Of a DNA stretch of 64,000 nt, positions 11,121-22,392 are shown one piece after another. Source of the stretch: Moniliella sp. 'wahieum'. Lineage: Eukaryota > Basidiomycota > Moniliellomycetes > Moniliellales > Moniliellaceae. The stretch spans positions 558,001 to 622,000 of the forward strand of contig RSEE01000018.1 of assembly GCA_003971905.1 (NCBI GenBank). Direction: 5' to 3'. Position 1 is the stretch's first letter. Each line of letters opens with the position of its first letter. The position numbers were made by a program, and so were the translations under genes. The notes under the pieces were generated by a model that was not told where the DNA came from, searched no databases, and worked only from the letters and a program-made list of their open reading frames with translations.

Positions 11121-14100
11121 TCATTGGACCGATTGGAACCAGCGACTGATCCGACGGGCCATGTGGGCTGCTGAATCTAAGGAAAGCACGGAGAGTGAGG
11201 GGAAGGAGGGAGGCCTGTGCGACTCGTGAAGATAGGGAGAGCGAGACCGAGTGCGTCGGTGCGCTGACCCCACCGTCACTCGATCCTCCCAGTCAGGCAC
11301 GGCGAGCAGGCACGCCGGGTCCCTGGGCAAGGAAAGAAGATCAGACGTCCGTGCTGACCCGTCGTTGGCGAGGACGCCTACGGTGGAAGAGGAGCGGATG
11401 GGAAGGTCGGGTGGGGTTACATTTTCGGCACCTTCAACGGCGGCAACTACCAAGCGCGAAATCTGCGTCTCGGTCGGATCGTTACTTACATCCTCCTTGC
11501 CAATGGTTGGCAGAGCCGTGCGTTCAACAACCGTACTAGTTGCATAGGGAAGGGTATGGTCCGCCCCCCCTATTTCAACTGCGCCCCGTATCGAGCCTTG
11601 CCTGGAATTCGGATCCAGGGCAGATGGCACGAGAAGCGTGCTTCTAACCCGAGGACCGCATGTGGCCAAAACGTCGGTCAACGACGTTGAAAATGAAGAG
11701 GAACGTTGGGGCGCAAGAGTGAGGGCAGATCCCGTACATGACGGACCCGGTGGGCTCCAACCATTGATATCCGACGGCTCCATCACCCTTTCGGGCAGCC
11801 TCATGACTCCCGTTGCGCGTCTGGGTCTCAACGAGGACCGCCGAGCTGGCTTGTTTGCCACGAGTGCAGGGTCCAAACCATCACGAGACTCGTCGTCTCT
11901 TCTTTTGGCGCGCTGAAATGATAGTGAAGTCCCCTCACATTCCTGCGCACCCAAAAACGATGACGCAACAGGAAATGGCACCTCTGTTCGATGCTGAGAG
12001 CGAGGGGGTGAGATGGCTGCGATGGAAGCCCATCGTACCGTGTGAGGAAGGCCAGAGAGTACGATGGCTGGGGATGGAATAGGTACCACAGGTTCGGCGT
12101 TCAGGTCCTTCGTGGCTTTCTGTATATTGGGTTCTTGCTTGGTCCTCACAGCCCCTGTTGGGTCATGGTCGCCGTCGCGAAGGCCCTGATGGCCAGCACT
12201 GCTTCCTTTGGGGGAGGGAGCAACAATGTCAGAATTGGATCGAAGCATACTGGGTTTTGCTACGTCTTGAATAGGGACGGTAGTGTTTGCAGGAGCAAAC
12301 GGAAGAAGGGAAGGCATCGACGCAGCTGTGGTGAGGGGCACAGTTACTGCCTTTGCCTTGGTGAACAATCGTGAGAAGGGTCTGTTGAAGGACTGCGAGA
12401 CGAGAGGTGTAAGCGAGGTTTCCTTCTTACTACTACTCACCTGGTCGTCGGGGAACCGCGTTGTCATCGTGACCGAGCCAGCATGCATGTCTGCGCGTGC
12501 GGCAGTCGCGTCAGTGATGATCTTAGCCTGACGCAGCGCTTCGACAGTACGCTTCCCGTTGGGAAATGTGGTGCCGTGTGCACGCTCGATCATGTTGGCC
12601 AGCATGAGTGAGTACTGCACCACGCGCTGATGCGGTCGTGCCAAGTAATCGTCCAACCGCAACTTTTTGCGTCGGCTTAGCGCCATCATGTTGTCTGCCT
12701 GTGATGGAGACATGGCCAAAGTTGGAGAGCAGGCTGGAGCAAAGGAGTCCCTTATTGTCGACGATGTCGGGCAAGGCGAGGGATCTTGGCTGGTAAAGGT
12801 TATGAGGACACGGGGAAGAAAGGGGGGGCACCAGGGCATCTTTCTTCAGTTGTGGATTCACAGCTAAACTCCAACGATGAGAGCGATCGGTTGGCGAGGG
12901 GCAATCGGCGTCCTTGATTATCAATTGCGGCAAGCGCAGGAAGGAGCGCGGCCGTCCCACTGTCCGCTGCTTTCGGTTAGGCAAGAAGGCCAGAATGTCA
13001 GAAGTGACCGAACCGCGCTTAGAACTGCCAAATATGGGTTCCTCGGAGGCGACGGCGTTGAATGGAGCGCCCACAGGATTGGGGGGGGATTGGACCATCG
13101 CAAAGGCATCGTGCTCTTTCGGTGTTTGGCCCGGCCGAGACAAGCAGCAAAATCGTGCTGGTTTCCCTGACGACCGGACCCATCATCTTCTTCTGTATCC
13201 CCCTCCACCCCCGAAGAAGATGAAGCAGACGAAGATAAGTTGATACCAGTGAAAGTTGATGCAGTAACCACTGCTCGAGCGCACTGCCGCTCGTACCCCC
13301 ACCACAAGTTTGGATCCCGTTCCCTTTCCACCTTGATAATGGACACAAGTGCCGGTTTGTACTGGCAAAATACGTCGTACACCGTCAAGTGGGGGCACTG
13401 AAGAAAGTGGCAATAACGTCAGTATTTCTTGCGAGTGCTGTTTTGTTGGTGTAATGCAGGTAGTAGAGGTAGAAAGAAACATACCAAAATGTCCGCAAAA
13501 AGAGAGGCAATGTCCACAGCAGCGGCTTCCAACTGAGCCATTACGGATGAACCGTGGGCGATTGAACCCCTTTTTTGTGTCGTAGCAATGTCTTCTCGTT
13601 GGAAAGAAGATGAAAATACTGGCGTAGAGGACATTGAGGATGACCGGGACGATAAGGGGCCGTCATGTTCTTCACATTGTACACCAAACGAACATGAGGG
13701 TGAGCTCGGGGGGCATGTGAACGGGGGATGAAGCCGATCAGTGGACGACGGGACGTCCAACCGCTCAAGAACTGTATCCAGTCGATGAAAATGCCACAGG
13801 TCATTCAGGTGCCTCGCAGCCGTCTTGTGGGTAATGAGCAGGTCTTCCAGTGCCCATTGAACCATATCCAACACGCGATGGTTCTCATTGGTTAGCCTGG
13901 AATCGATTCTTTCGGTCATAGTTTCAGCGTTACTGGCAAGACTGCTGTCGACAGGCCAATTGGCATGCATCTTGTGCTGTGATGGAGGTAGAGGGAAGGA
14001 ACTCGCCCGGGTTGCAGTTCTTGTCCACCGACTCGCCCTTCGAAGAGTCCAACACCTTGTCCATCTCATTTGTTGGAGCTCCAAGGCCCCCCTCGCTCCA

Positions 14101-15179
14101 TTTGAATGGGTTATTCGGGACAGAGAGTCCAAATCTTAGAAAGGATGAAGGAGATGGAACATATTCTTCTGGGCTGGGAGTGGGAACCGAAAGCGGCGTA
14201 ATGCCGAGGTTAGGATATGAAGTTTGAGTGGTGTTGGAAGTGAACAAAGTCTGATTAGCCAGACCCGGAAGGTAGATATGACCCAAAGCAATCAGGTCCC
14301 CCACATATGTATGCTCCGTTTGGACCAACTCCCGAATCTGATACCATAGGTTAAGTGCCGCTGCCCGCGATTCATCATTTAGATGAGGTGGTGTAAACAA
14401 TGGTTCGTCTTGGATGCAGCTGTTGGGATTCATGATTTCCCCCTGTTGTGAGCCATGTGGATTTCGCGGGGAGGGATGCGACATGCTAGATACCTCGGGT
14501 ATGGAATCATGTTGGGAAGGTGACGGAGGTTCTAATGAGGAGGGTAACGGTGGAGTTTTCTCTTCCAACCATTGAGTGTTAATGGCTGATGGCGGTGTCA
14601 CAGTGGGGGCAGCTTTTTGCACGCGAGAGGGAACAGGTGGTGCCAAAGTGGAATCAAGACTTGTACCAGCAGTTGAACCGCTGGGACTAATGGATGCCAT
14701 ACTAGGAGACAACGGTGGGAGTGGTATTCGACGAAGCGATCTCATCTTGGAGGGTTATCGCGGCAAGGAAGGACAGCGGGTAAAACAGAGAGGAGCGCAA
14801 GTAGGAGAGGCTTCAATGATTGGTCACAAGGTGCCCTCCGCAAACCATTCCCAGGGGTCTCATCTTCCTGCACTGATTGAGAAGACCCCTTTCTTGGCTC
14901 ATACAGGTCACCAGGCTCGTACTGTGAAATTGAAGGGGACGCTTCAGGGATGTTGGCTATTTTTTTGTCCCGGAGCTGATGGTCAGAAGAGTTGGGTCGG
15001 CTTGTTGTCTCCTGGCTGCCATCAAGTGAGGTGTGGCAGGTGATGCTGGAGCTGGGACTAGTGAAAGTAGAATGGGATGAAGAGGAGCAGGTGCTAGCCT
15101 TCGAAGCGGACCTGTTTGCAGGGCACGACGGAGGCATGGCCTTGGTGATTACGGTTGGGATGGGCACGGGCAAAAGCAT
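11121..15179 (-). CDS. Rho guanine-nucleotide exchange factor (DH domain), large inserts
   Basis: Three conserved DH (RhoGEF) regions are visible on the minus strand: CR1-like NLWYQIRELVQTEHTYVGDL (around 14345), a middle part ASLFADIL / CPHLTVYDVFCQYKPAL spanning the intron at 13398-13484, and CR3-like LRLDDYLARPHQRVVQYSLML (around 12640). DH proteins load GTP onto Rho GTPases, often upstream of cell-wall or polarity signalling. Long Ser/Thr-rich inserts lie between the conserved blocks, and a 500-residue disordered tail follows; the end is WFQSVQ-stop at 11121. An intron probably ends just before MRSLRRIPLPP (14745). The start is uncertain: MLLPVPIPTVITKAM at 15179 is the first in-frame Met after the TATA at 15410, but the open frame reaches 15449 and would add two hydrophobic segments. 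No PH domain was recognised. Confidence 0.8.
13398..13484 (-). other. Intron in the RhoGEF gene
   Basis: On the minus strand: donor GTATGT at 13484, CTGAC near the 3' end, acceptor TTCTTCAG at 13398 (87 nt). It joins FADIL to CPHLTVYDV and restores the DH domain. Confidence 0.8.
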
Positions 15180-15409
15180 AGGTACTTCAAACCCCAGGAT
15201 GGCCCCTCCATAGTAAGCGAGGAGGGTAAAGGTGGACAACAGCCACAAGCCGAAGGGAGGGGCGGTGGTGGGGGCGATGGACGCAGGTAGCAAGATTGGC
15301 CAAAGAAAAGCGGGAAAGAAGGCTGCGGAAGAATGGAGAACGGAGGTAGAGAGAAAGCCGAGGCAGGTACAATGACACACTGGGCTTCTGCCCTCTCCCA
15401 CAAAAGCCC

Positions 15410-15418
15410 TATATATAT
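15410..15418 (-). promoter_or_regulatory. TATA-box-like element upstream of the RhoGEF gene
   Basis: TATATATAT inside CCATATATATAGGG on the minus strand. It overlaps or abuts the 3' end of the upstream minus-strand gene and argues that the RhoGEF start lies below about 15380. Confidence 0.45.
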
Positions 15419-15467
15419 GGTGCGCTCTCTGTGTGTGGCTTGGCAACATTATAGTAGACTCCTAGTT

Positions 15468-17166
15468 TCACCGGCTGCGGTCTTTCGGCTCTGTGGGCGG
15501 TGGAGGCATGAGGCCTGAGGCTTGTGAAGATGCCTGAACAATAAGGGCGTTGGGGGTTGCTGGCCAAGGAAGGGGGATGTTGCCCTCTACCGAGGATGCC
15601 CGAGGCCTTTGACCTCTTGTTATTGTCCAAATATATGGCTTCTCCACTTTTTTGCTCCGCGCGCCGATCGGAGGAAACATCGGCCACGTGGACCATGGAG
15701 AAGACAGGAAAGGAATCGTTTGACCATGCGTGGGCGGATCGGGGAGATGCGCACAGCATCATCAGTGCTGTTCAACAGGACGTTGTCGGCGGGGTGAGGT
15801 TACCATGGACCAGGTCTTGGTCATGGATCCAAGCGAGAAAGATGAGGATTTGTTTCATGATGGACTGAATGTGTTCCGGGGTCAAGCGACGGCCTTGGAG
15901 GTGACACTTGAGAAAGTAGTAGTCCACAGAGCTGGCTTGGCGGTCAAACCCAATGCACAGTCGGGTGCGCTTGTAGAAAACAAGTCGCGCACGCGCGTCC
16001 GCCCAATCACGTCATCCGTATTCATGGCGCCGACTGCATGCAGGCCCCTGGCGTGACGCAACGTTTCTGTGCGCCCGGCCCTGTCGGAGCCACTGATACT
16101 GCTCTCCACGTGTTGGTTGGTGACCATGATACGGCCTCCCGTACTTGGTCTTGCCTCAGATTTTCGTAACCATGCAGCGGTAAGCCAGAATACTGTCGCG
16201 CATAACCATGCTTGCGGCACCAAGAACTTGCATGTCACCAATGAGGGTGAGAATGTCCAACTCCACTGCTCCTCCTGTTCATTGTTTCGCCGAGCGAAGG
16301 GGCTGCACATGCACACGGTCAAAAGGTTAGCGTACGTTACAGTGGTTTAATGGCACTGATGGGGATGGATTATTACTTTGGCATTTTGAACGGGAGGAGG
16401 AGTTGCATCTTTGAACGGTGGGAGAGGGGCCGGTGACGCCTTAGGCTTCTGAGCGACCATCGCGGGCACTGGGAGGTGCTGTCACTGCGAACGGAACATG
16501 GTTCAACTTGGCCTTTTTGAGCGAGCGTCTGCCCATATCTTTGGTATCCGTCGCGACCGCGTCCTCATCCTCATCCTGGTAGGTGCGGAAACGCTGCACG
16601 CCGGATCAGCTGGCGGTTTCTTGCTGATATAGTGGAGAGGGGAGCAGGCCCAGCTCAGGAGAAGGGCGGCGAAGGGCCGGTGCTGATGAAGACGAGACGA
16701 ACGACTCGACGAGAGCTGAAGACGCTGTCGCCGTCGATGACGAGGTGGCAGCCTTTGCCGTGCAGGAGGGAGGAAATGCGTCGGCCCAGCTGCTGGCATA
16801 ATGATGCTTGTTTCTACTTTGGGAGCATCGTCAAGGCTGTCGGGAGGGTTACATAACAGCTGTGGCCCAGCGGGTCTTGTTTACATCCTTCCAGTTTCGT
16901 GGATGGACATGCAGGTTTTTGGGAACCACACTCCCTTCGGCGTCCGGTGCGGCAGCGGTTTCGTCAACAGATAGCTTGAGCGTCGGTTGCAGCGAGGCCC
17001 GGGCGGACCCATGCAGAGAAGCAGACAAGGCGCAGGGAGGCGAGCAGCAGCAAAGGAGGCGCGCAGGGTGGGCGCACCCAATGCACGTCACACGCGGAGC
17101 AGCGGCAAAAGGACGAGCAACCCAAAGAGTTGAGTGAGATAACACGGTGAGAGGAGAAAGAACCAT
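15468..17166 (-). CDS. Unrecognised protein with a kinase-like domain lacking the catalytic Asp
   Basis: The central part reads as a protein-kinase C-lobe: RLTPEHIQSIMKQILIFLAW (alpha-E-like, near 15860), then HDQDLVHGNLTPDNVLLN in place of the usual HRDLKxxN, so the catalytic Asp is Asn and the HRD Arg is Gly. A possible N-lobe piece, VELDILTLIGDMQVLGAA, lies near 16250. A clear intron is at 16303-16376. The N-terminal frame MVLSPLTVLSHS at 17166 sits about 50 bp below a TATA-like element and has a hydrophobic stretch; the following DETAAAPDAEGS / VPKNLHVHPRNWKDV and RRSLKKAKLNHVP segments match nothing I know. Several frame changes are needed and the region may hold two genes. The C-terminal end (PPPPTEPKDRSR-stop at 15468) is tentative. 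Confidence 0.4.
16303..16376 (-). other. Intron in the kinase-like gene
   Basis: On the minus strand: donor GTAATA at 16376, branch site GCTAAC, acceptor TGTGCAG at 16303 (74 nt). It follows exon end PPPVQNAK. Confidence 0.7.
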
Positions 17167-17211
17167 GCTTGTTAGTTGCCACCGAGGAGAGAAGCAGAGC
17201 CACAGGAGGGT

Positions 17212-17222
17212 AAATATATAGT
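17212..17222 (-). promoter_or_regulatory. TATA-box-like element
   Basis: ACTATATATTT on the minus strand, 46-56 bp upstream of the ATG at 17166. It supports a minus-strand gene starting there. Confidence 0.4.
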
Positions 17223-17822
17223 ATCTTCAGCTGATGGTGATGCATGATGCCATTGCGAGTTTGAGGGGGGGTCGACAGCCAGAATCGATCATTCAATATG
17301 CTCAACCGTTCCCAAGGGCAGAAGATGGCGCCAACCTGACTGGCCGGACTACCGCCACGCCTTTCCATTTTCAGCTACATCCGTTCTCGGCAGCGCGGCG
17401 GACGTTGAACGGCGCCGGACGATGCTAACGGGTGACCAGACGGGCTGTTCGATGGACTACGCAGGGGATTAATGGGGTGCAAGTTGAATGCAGTACTACA
17501 AATGCTGGGTAGGGAGAGGGAGGGAAACAGAGGACAATGTGAGGGGAGTGTGACGTGCGTGCGTGGGTAAAGCGGTTGAAGCGAGAGCAATGCGAAGATG
17601 ACTAGGGAACAAGGTCCGGGGTGAGCCGACATGGGTGATGAGACGTGGGACACGCAGGTGCAGAACTGTCGTTGAGACGGGCATCGAGCGGGAGGGTAGA
17701 GTGAAGAGAGAGACTGGGTGGCAGAATGGTTGGATTGTGCCTACTCAGGGACTTGGAGAAGCACCTGAGTTTTCATCCAGGGAAGAGGGTCGAAGTACAA
17801 CCGCCTGTCAGCAGATCCTACC
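17223..17822. other. Intergenic region, pyrimidine-rich on the minus strand
   Basis: About 600 bp between the SAM synthetase stop and the promoter of the next minus-strand gene. The minus strand is CT-rich, typical of a fungal leader or promoter. No gene that I can support. Confidence 0.6.
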
Positions 17823-19077
17823 TTAAAATTCGAGCTTCTTGGGCTGCTCCCAGGTGAACTCGGGCCGGCCAAAGTGACCGTAGGCTGCCGTGGAGCGGTA
17901 GATGGGCTTTTGGAGCTCCAATGATGCACAATCACACCCGGCTTGAGGTTGAAGTTCTTGCGCACAATGTCGACCAGCTCCGCGTCAGTCTTGGACGAGG
18001 TGCCATACGAATCGAAAACCCGAGAGTGGCTCGGCCACGCCAATCGCGTACGACAACTGCACGAGAGCGCGCCGCGCCAGGCCAGCTGCGACCAACGACT
18101 TGGCCACCCAACGAGCGGTGTAGGCTGCCGAACGGTCCACCTTGGAAAAGTCCTTGCCCGAGAACGCACCGCCGCCGTGCGCGCCCCAACCACCGTAGGT
18201 ATCGACAATGATCTTGCGCCCAGTCAGACCCGCGTCGCCCTGGGGCCCACCAATCACAAAGCGGCCAGAGGGCTGGATGTGGTAAATGGTGCTCGTCAAT
18301 CAGCTTGGTGGGGATCACCTCCTTGATGACCTTCTCAAGAAGTTCGGAGCGAAGGTGCTCGGTGGTGATGTCATCGGAATGTGGGTGGAGACGACAACCG
18401 TGTCAACGCGGATGGGCACCAGGGCACCACCATCCTTCTTGTACTCCACCGTGACCTGGGTCTTAGTGTCCGGACGGAGCCAAGGCAGAGATCCCGTCTT
18501 GCGAGCCACCGTCAAGGCACGGTTCAGCTTGTGAGCAAGGGTGAGAGTAAGCGGCATGAGCTCGGGGGTCTCGTCGGTGGCGTATCCAAACATGATCCCC
18601 TGGTCACCGGCACCATGGTCCTCGAGGGAGCCGTGGTCAAGGCCCTGAGCAATGTCGGGACTCTGCTGCTCGATAGCAACAAGGACGTTGCACGTCTTGT
18701 AGTCAAATCCCTTGGCACTGTCGTCGTAGCCAATCTCCTTGATCGTGTCGCGAATGACCTTCTGGTAGTCAATCACCGCCTTGGTGGTGATCTCACCAAA
18801 GACCATCACCATGCCCGTCTTGGTCGCCGTCTCACAAGCGACCTTGGAGTTGGGGTCCTGGGCCAGGCAGCATCGAGAATAGCATCCGACACTTGGTCGC
18901 AGATCTTGTCAGGGTGGCCCTCACCGACAGACTCGCTGACGAAGCAAACGCAAACGCAGGCTCAGAAGGTCAGCACGATACGCCAGAGAAGCAATAGAGG
19001 GACGGGTACGCACGAGGTGAAGAGGAAGTGGCCCTCGGGCAGCTGTGGTTATGGAAGGAAACTCCGGTGGCGGCCAT
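17823..19077 (-). CDS. SAM2: S-adenosylmethionine synthetase
   Basis: This enzyme joins ATP and methionine to give S-adenosylmethionine in the cytosol. Visible motifs: [22 protein letters not shown] across the intron at 18936-19013, [32 protein letters not shown], the phosphate-binding loop [30 protein letters not shown] and the ending [11 protein letters not shown] with stop at 17823-17825. The start MAATGVSF at 19077 is in a good context and gives a first exon of about 64 bases. The length fits the usual 385-400 residues. One-base frame changes occur in exon 1 (before EGHF), near 18860, 18310, 18045 and 17915; each keeps a family motif on both sides, so I read them as sequence errors. Confidence 0.95.
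18936..19013 (-). other. Intron in the SAM synthetase gene
   Basis: Donor GTGCGT at 19013, TGCTGAC branch site, acceptor CGTCAG at 18936 (78 nt). Splicing exactly restores [13 protein letters not shown]. Confidence 0.9.
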
Positions 19078-21071
19078 AGCGGATGCAGGGGGTGGGGACG
19101 AGTGGGGTAGAAGAAGAGGTGTGGTGGGAAAAAGAAGCATTCGACTTCCGGGTGAGGGCATTACCGCGTTCCGGGAGTTGACCGTGACGCGTGACGGGTG
19201 ACACTCTTCGGCTCCTGGAACATTTTTCGCCCACGTGCACCGAAGTTTCAAATCACCTCGAAGCACTGCCCCAGTGGCCGGGGGATGAAGGTGGGGCTTA
19301 CCGCTGCCTCTCGCCGATCTCGTTTATCGATTTCAACGATCGTTCACCGTTCTCACAGCCCTGACAGCATGGTACCAGTCACGAAGTCACTAGCTAGACA
19401 CTTCAAGTGAAGCTTCAAGCTCTTCAAGCTTCAAGCTGCTTCCTGGGGGCACGTGTTGCTGATCATCGACAAACTCAGAATTCAGTATACTCGGTCGTGC
19501 GCGGCCCCGGCCAGCCGCGGCTACCTGTTCAGCTTAGCCCGTGGACCTGCTTTGGTTTGGAGGGAGGACGGGAGAATCATGTGGGTCTGGGCAGAGAACA
19601 GCGCCAGTAGCTGGATCGTGTAAGGGGCATATAGACAGTGATGCTGATGAGGTCCCATCCTGCTGCTCACCAAGTGGCAGACGAGGCCGATGAGGAGGAG
19701 GATCCAGATTGAGACGCTAACAGGTGGGGGGCATGGCGACACCCGCTGCGTCTACTATAGGATCAGTCTCACAACACGTGGAAAGGGTGTGTGGGCGGCC
19801 TATTGCATGATGCCTGTTGTTGGGATAATTGCGACACTGCCAGATGGAAGTCGCTTATCCACATGGGCATACATCCATCGGAGAAAACGTCTCTCATTCT
19901 TTGTTAAAAAGGCAGCATGGGTGGGAACGTACCCTAAGCAAGCATGGCGTATAACCGCCGGAGAGGATGGTGCGAAGTAGAGCAAATCAGATGAAGGCAG
20001 CAACAGCAATGATAACTGTTCATCTCACAGCTTCGTATATATGAAGACCAGGGTAATACTGCTGCAGGTCCATGTGAGAATGGCTGGGGACCACCATCCT
20101 GACGCCTAAGCAGTTCTCCCTGGGGAGGGAATGGCGAACCAAAAGAAGAGAAACCGTTCAATGCCATGAAACGAATCAAGAAGTGAAGTACGCATTCTGA
20201 GTTATAGTACGGGACTTGCCTAACAACCTAAGACCTAGATGAATCCAAGGCATTATATAATAAGATGTCAGCGCCGCGATATAAAGGGGGTTCTTCAGTG
20301 GGCTCCATAGCAGTGTGAGTGCACTTCCAATCGTAGGGAAGAGGTCATGACCAAAGATGGCGAAGGCAAGGTGACAACACTTGTGGAAGGCACAGTTCTA
20401 GGAAGTAGTAGAGCGAAGGGAGACTGCGTCCTTCTGAGATGGACTATCAATGGACTACTACGGTGCGAATTCGCTGAGCCCGCTGGGAAAGCATCTGTTG
20501 AACTGGCACGGTCCGCACTTCCGCAATGATTGCAGGATCCTGAATAGAGAGACTAGTGAACACTGGATAAAGGCTGGCAGTTTAGAGAATATTGCAACTA
20601 GTGACACTCTCCCAGCGAGAATTGGTTCGAACGACCACTGAAGAGCTCGGATACATCATACACAATGCATGATGAGGCGATTAGAACGGTCCACAATGCG
20701 GAGACTCCCCCCAGGCAAAAAATTGTCCACCCTTGCTGCCGTCAGGAATAAGGGAGACAGTTGACGATCTGGAATAATGGGCATATAGGCACCCGATCCC
20801 AGCAACTTGCACCCTTCGTGGCTCTTTAGAAAAGCAGGAGTATCAGTCGAATCCCTAGGTAATATAGCCATGGGCACGCGCTACCTAGGGTACGGGATCG
20901 GATGGCGCGATCCGGAGGGTCCTGATATCCTGGCGATCCCCTGGTTCCTTGACCCTGGTGGTGCCCCCAAGTAACCCCGCAAGATGAACGGTTAGGATTA
21001 GACGTAGCGTTCCCCCTGTCCCAGCCTTAAGCTCTGCCAATGACATGGAATCAGCCATGGGAAACGCCTGT
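19078..21071. other. Intergenic region, 2.0 kb
   Basis: No gene that I can support. It contains TGACGCGTGAC at 19185, a (AGCTTCA)-type array near 19405-19440 and an AT-richer stretch at 20200-20300. A short open frame at 20347-20529 has no similarity that I recognise. Confidence 0.6.
19403..19440. repeat. Imperfect AGCTTCA array
   Basis: Several copies of GCTTCAA or GCTCTTCAA in about 40 bp. On the other strand this is the TGAAGCT heptad. Confidence 0.6.
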
Positions 21072-21684
21072 GCACTTTTTACATAAGCCTCACGTCAGCC
21101 CGGGTGGCGCAGCCACCCGTCCCAGCCACCAGCAACAATCGGTGATATTATTTCGTCTTTCCAGCGTGGAAGGGTTCCAGCGTGGAACGTGGCCGGTGGA
21201 ACGGTGGCTAAGGTGGCGAAGGGGGACCAGGAGAACGGTGGCTAAGGTGGCGACGGTGGACGGGAGAACGGTGGCTAAGGTGGCGACACAGCAGACCGGG
21301 CCGTAGGCCCGGTGGTCTCCTCGTATAGTATACGGCACAGTACAATATATACAGTTGTGTCTGCGCCTTATTTCAAACGGTGAATGTGGGATCATCGATC
21401 ATGCATCATGCATCATGCATGTATCGATTATCCTTCTGCCCACACGACCAAGCCTATTTCCGCACGAGGAGACCACCGGGCCTACGGCCCGGTCTGCTGT
21501 GTCGCCACCTTAGCCACCGTTCCCCAGTCCACCATCGCCACCGTAGCCACCGTTCCTCCTTCGCCACCTTAGCCACCGTTCCCCCGGTCCACCGTTCCAC
21601 GCTGGGAGGGCAAATAATATCACCGATATACTCTGGCTGCGGGTGGCTGGGAACGTGTCACGGGGCAGCTGAGGTAAAAAGTGC
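21072..21684. mobile_element. Fold-back inverted-repeat element
   Basis: The ends are exact inverted repeats GCACTTTTTAC / GTAAAAAGTGC. Long arms (left 21072-21324, right 21464-21684) are inverted copies of each other and share, in order from the outside, GGTGATATTATTT, the word CCAGCGTGGAA, three tandem copies of a unit containing AACGGTGGCTAAGGTGGCGA, the hairpin CCGGGCC-TA-GGCCCGG and GGTGGTCTCCTCGT. The 139-bp middle has no coding capacity and holds a period-7 TGCA array. A related single arm occurs at 49181-49393. The form fits a non-autonomous fold-back or MITE-like element; I see no convincing target-site duplication. Confidence 0.7.
21391..21425. repeat. Period-7 array, core TGCA, inside the fold-back element
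   Basis: ATCATCG, three ATCATGC, ATGTATC. The other strand reads (TGATGCA)n. Confidence 0.85.
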
Positions 21685-21885
21685 AGCCATTTCAGCCGAT
21701 TTTATTCAATTGAGATTCCAGCAGCGTGGGCTCTAGTGAAGTGAGCGTTAGAAAAAGCAGGAGGGGCTCAGCGCGTTCATTAACATCGTGTTATCTAGCC
21801 CACACCAATTCACACCAGTCATCCCGAGAGGACATCGTTTTACGTGCACAACTCAGACAGATGCGCTGAGGAAGATGGGGCTCGG

Positions 21886-22392
21886 TTAGAGCTTGGCCTT
21901 CTGGGCCTTGAGCACAGTGTCCAGCTTGGTTGCCAGCATAATGTTCTGTCCAGAGAAAAGTGTCAGCACTACTCGAGGGAAGAGAAACGGGATGAGGGAA
22001 GCAAGTACGTACACCCTTGACCTTCAACTTTCCGCTCATGAATGCTTTCTGGCCATTGACCTTGCCGTCCGCCATGTCGACAAAGGCTGAGTGGGTCGAG
22101 CAAGCGCACACGCATGGGTTAGTCGTCGCATAAGCATACAACAGGGCAGGGTCCACATACTCTCGTCCGACGTGTTGATCGTCACGTCAGCCTTGCCCTT
22201 CGCCTTGCCCTCGTAGGCCTCGCCGACCTTCTTGAGGTCAATGGTGTAGACCAGCTCCTTGGAGCCTTTCTTGATGTGCAGCTCAAAGACGCCATTGGTC
22301 TTCTTGATGATGTCCTTCTTGTCTTTCTCGCTGGCAGTCTTGAGACCCTCCTGGATCTGGGTGAAGAGTGCTTGGGCTTTGAACTCTGACAT
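21886..22392 (-). CDS. SCP2 sterol-carrier domain protein
   Basis: A single-domain SCP-2 protein of about 121 residues, likely a small lipid-transfer or acyl-CoA-binding protein; such proteins are often peroxisomal. Three exons: MSEFKAQALFTQIQEGLK...TSDE, then FVDMADGKVNGQKAFMSGKL, then NIMLATKLDTVLKAQKAKL. Hallmarks are VFELHIKKG, YTIDLKKVG, KADVTINTSDE and the GKL(K)VKGNIMLATKL core. It ends KAKL; a terminal -AKL is close to a peroxisomal targeting signal type 1 (-SKL), which is family knowledge rather than proof. Both introns have canonical signals and the reading frame is intact, unlike the longer genes here. Confidence 0.93.
21946..22012 (-). other. Intron 2 of the SCP2 gene
   Basis: GTACGT at 22012, GCTGACAC branch site, GGACAG at 21946 (67 nt). 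Confidence 0.9.
22087..22160 (-). other. Intron 1 of the SCP2 gene
   Basis: GTATGT at 22160, GACTAAC branch site, CACTCAG at 22087 (74 nt). Confidence 0.9.

Noticed and set aside
20600-20640. GGTTCGAACGACC, resembling a tRNA B-box
   Set aside because: No matching A-box or cloverleaf could be drawn around it.
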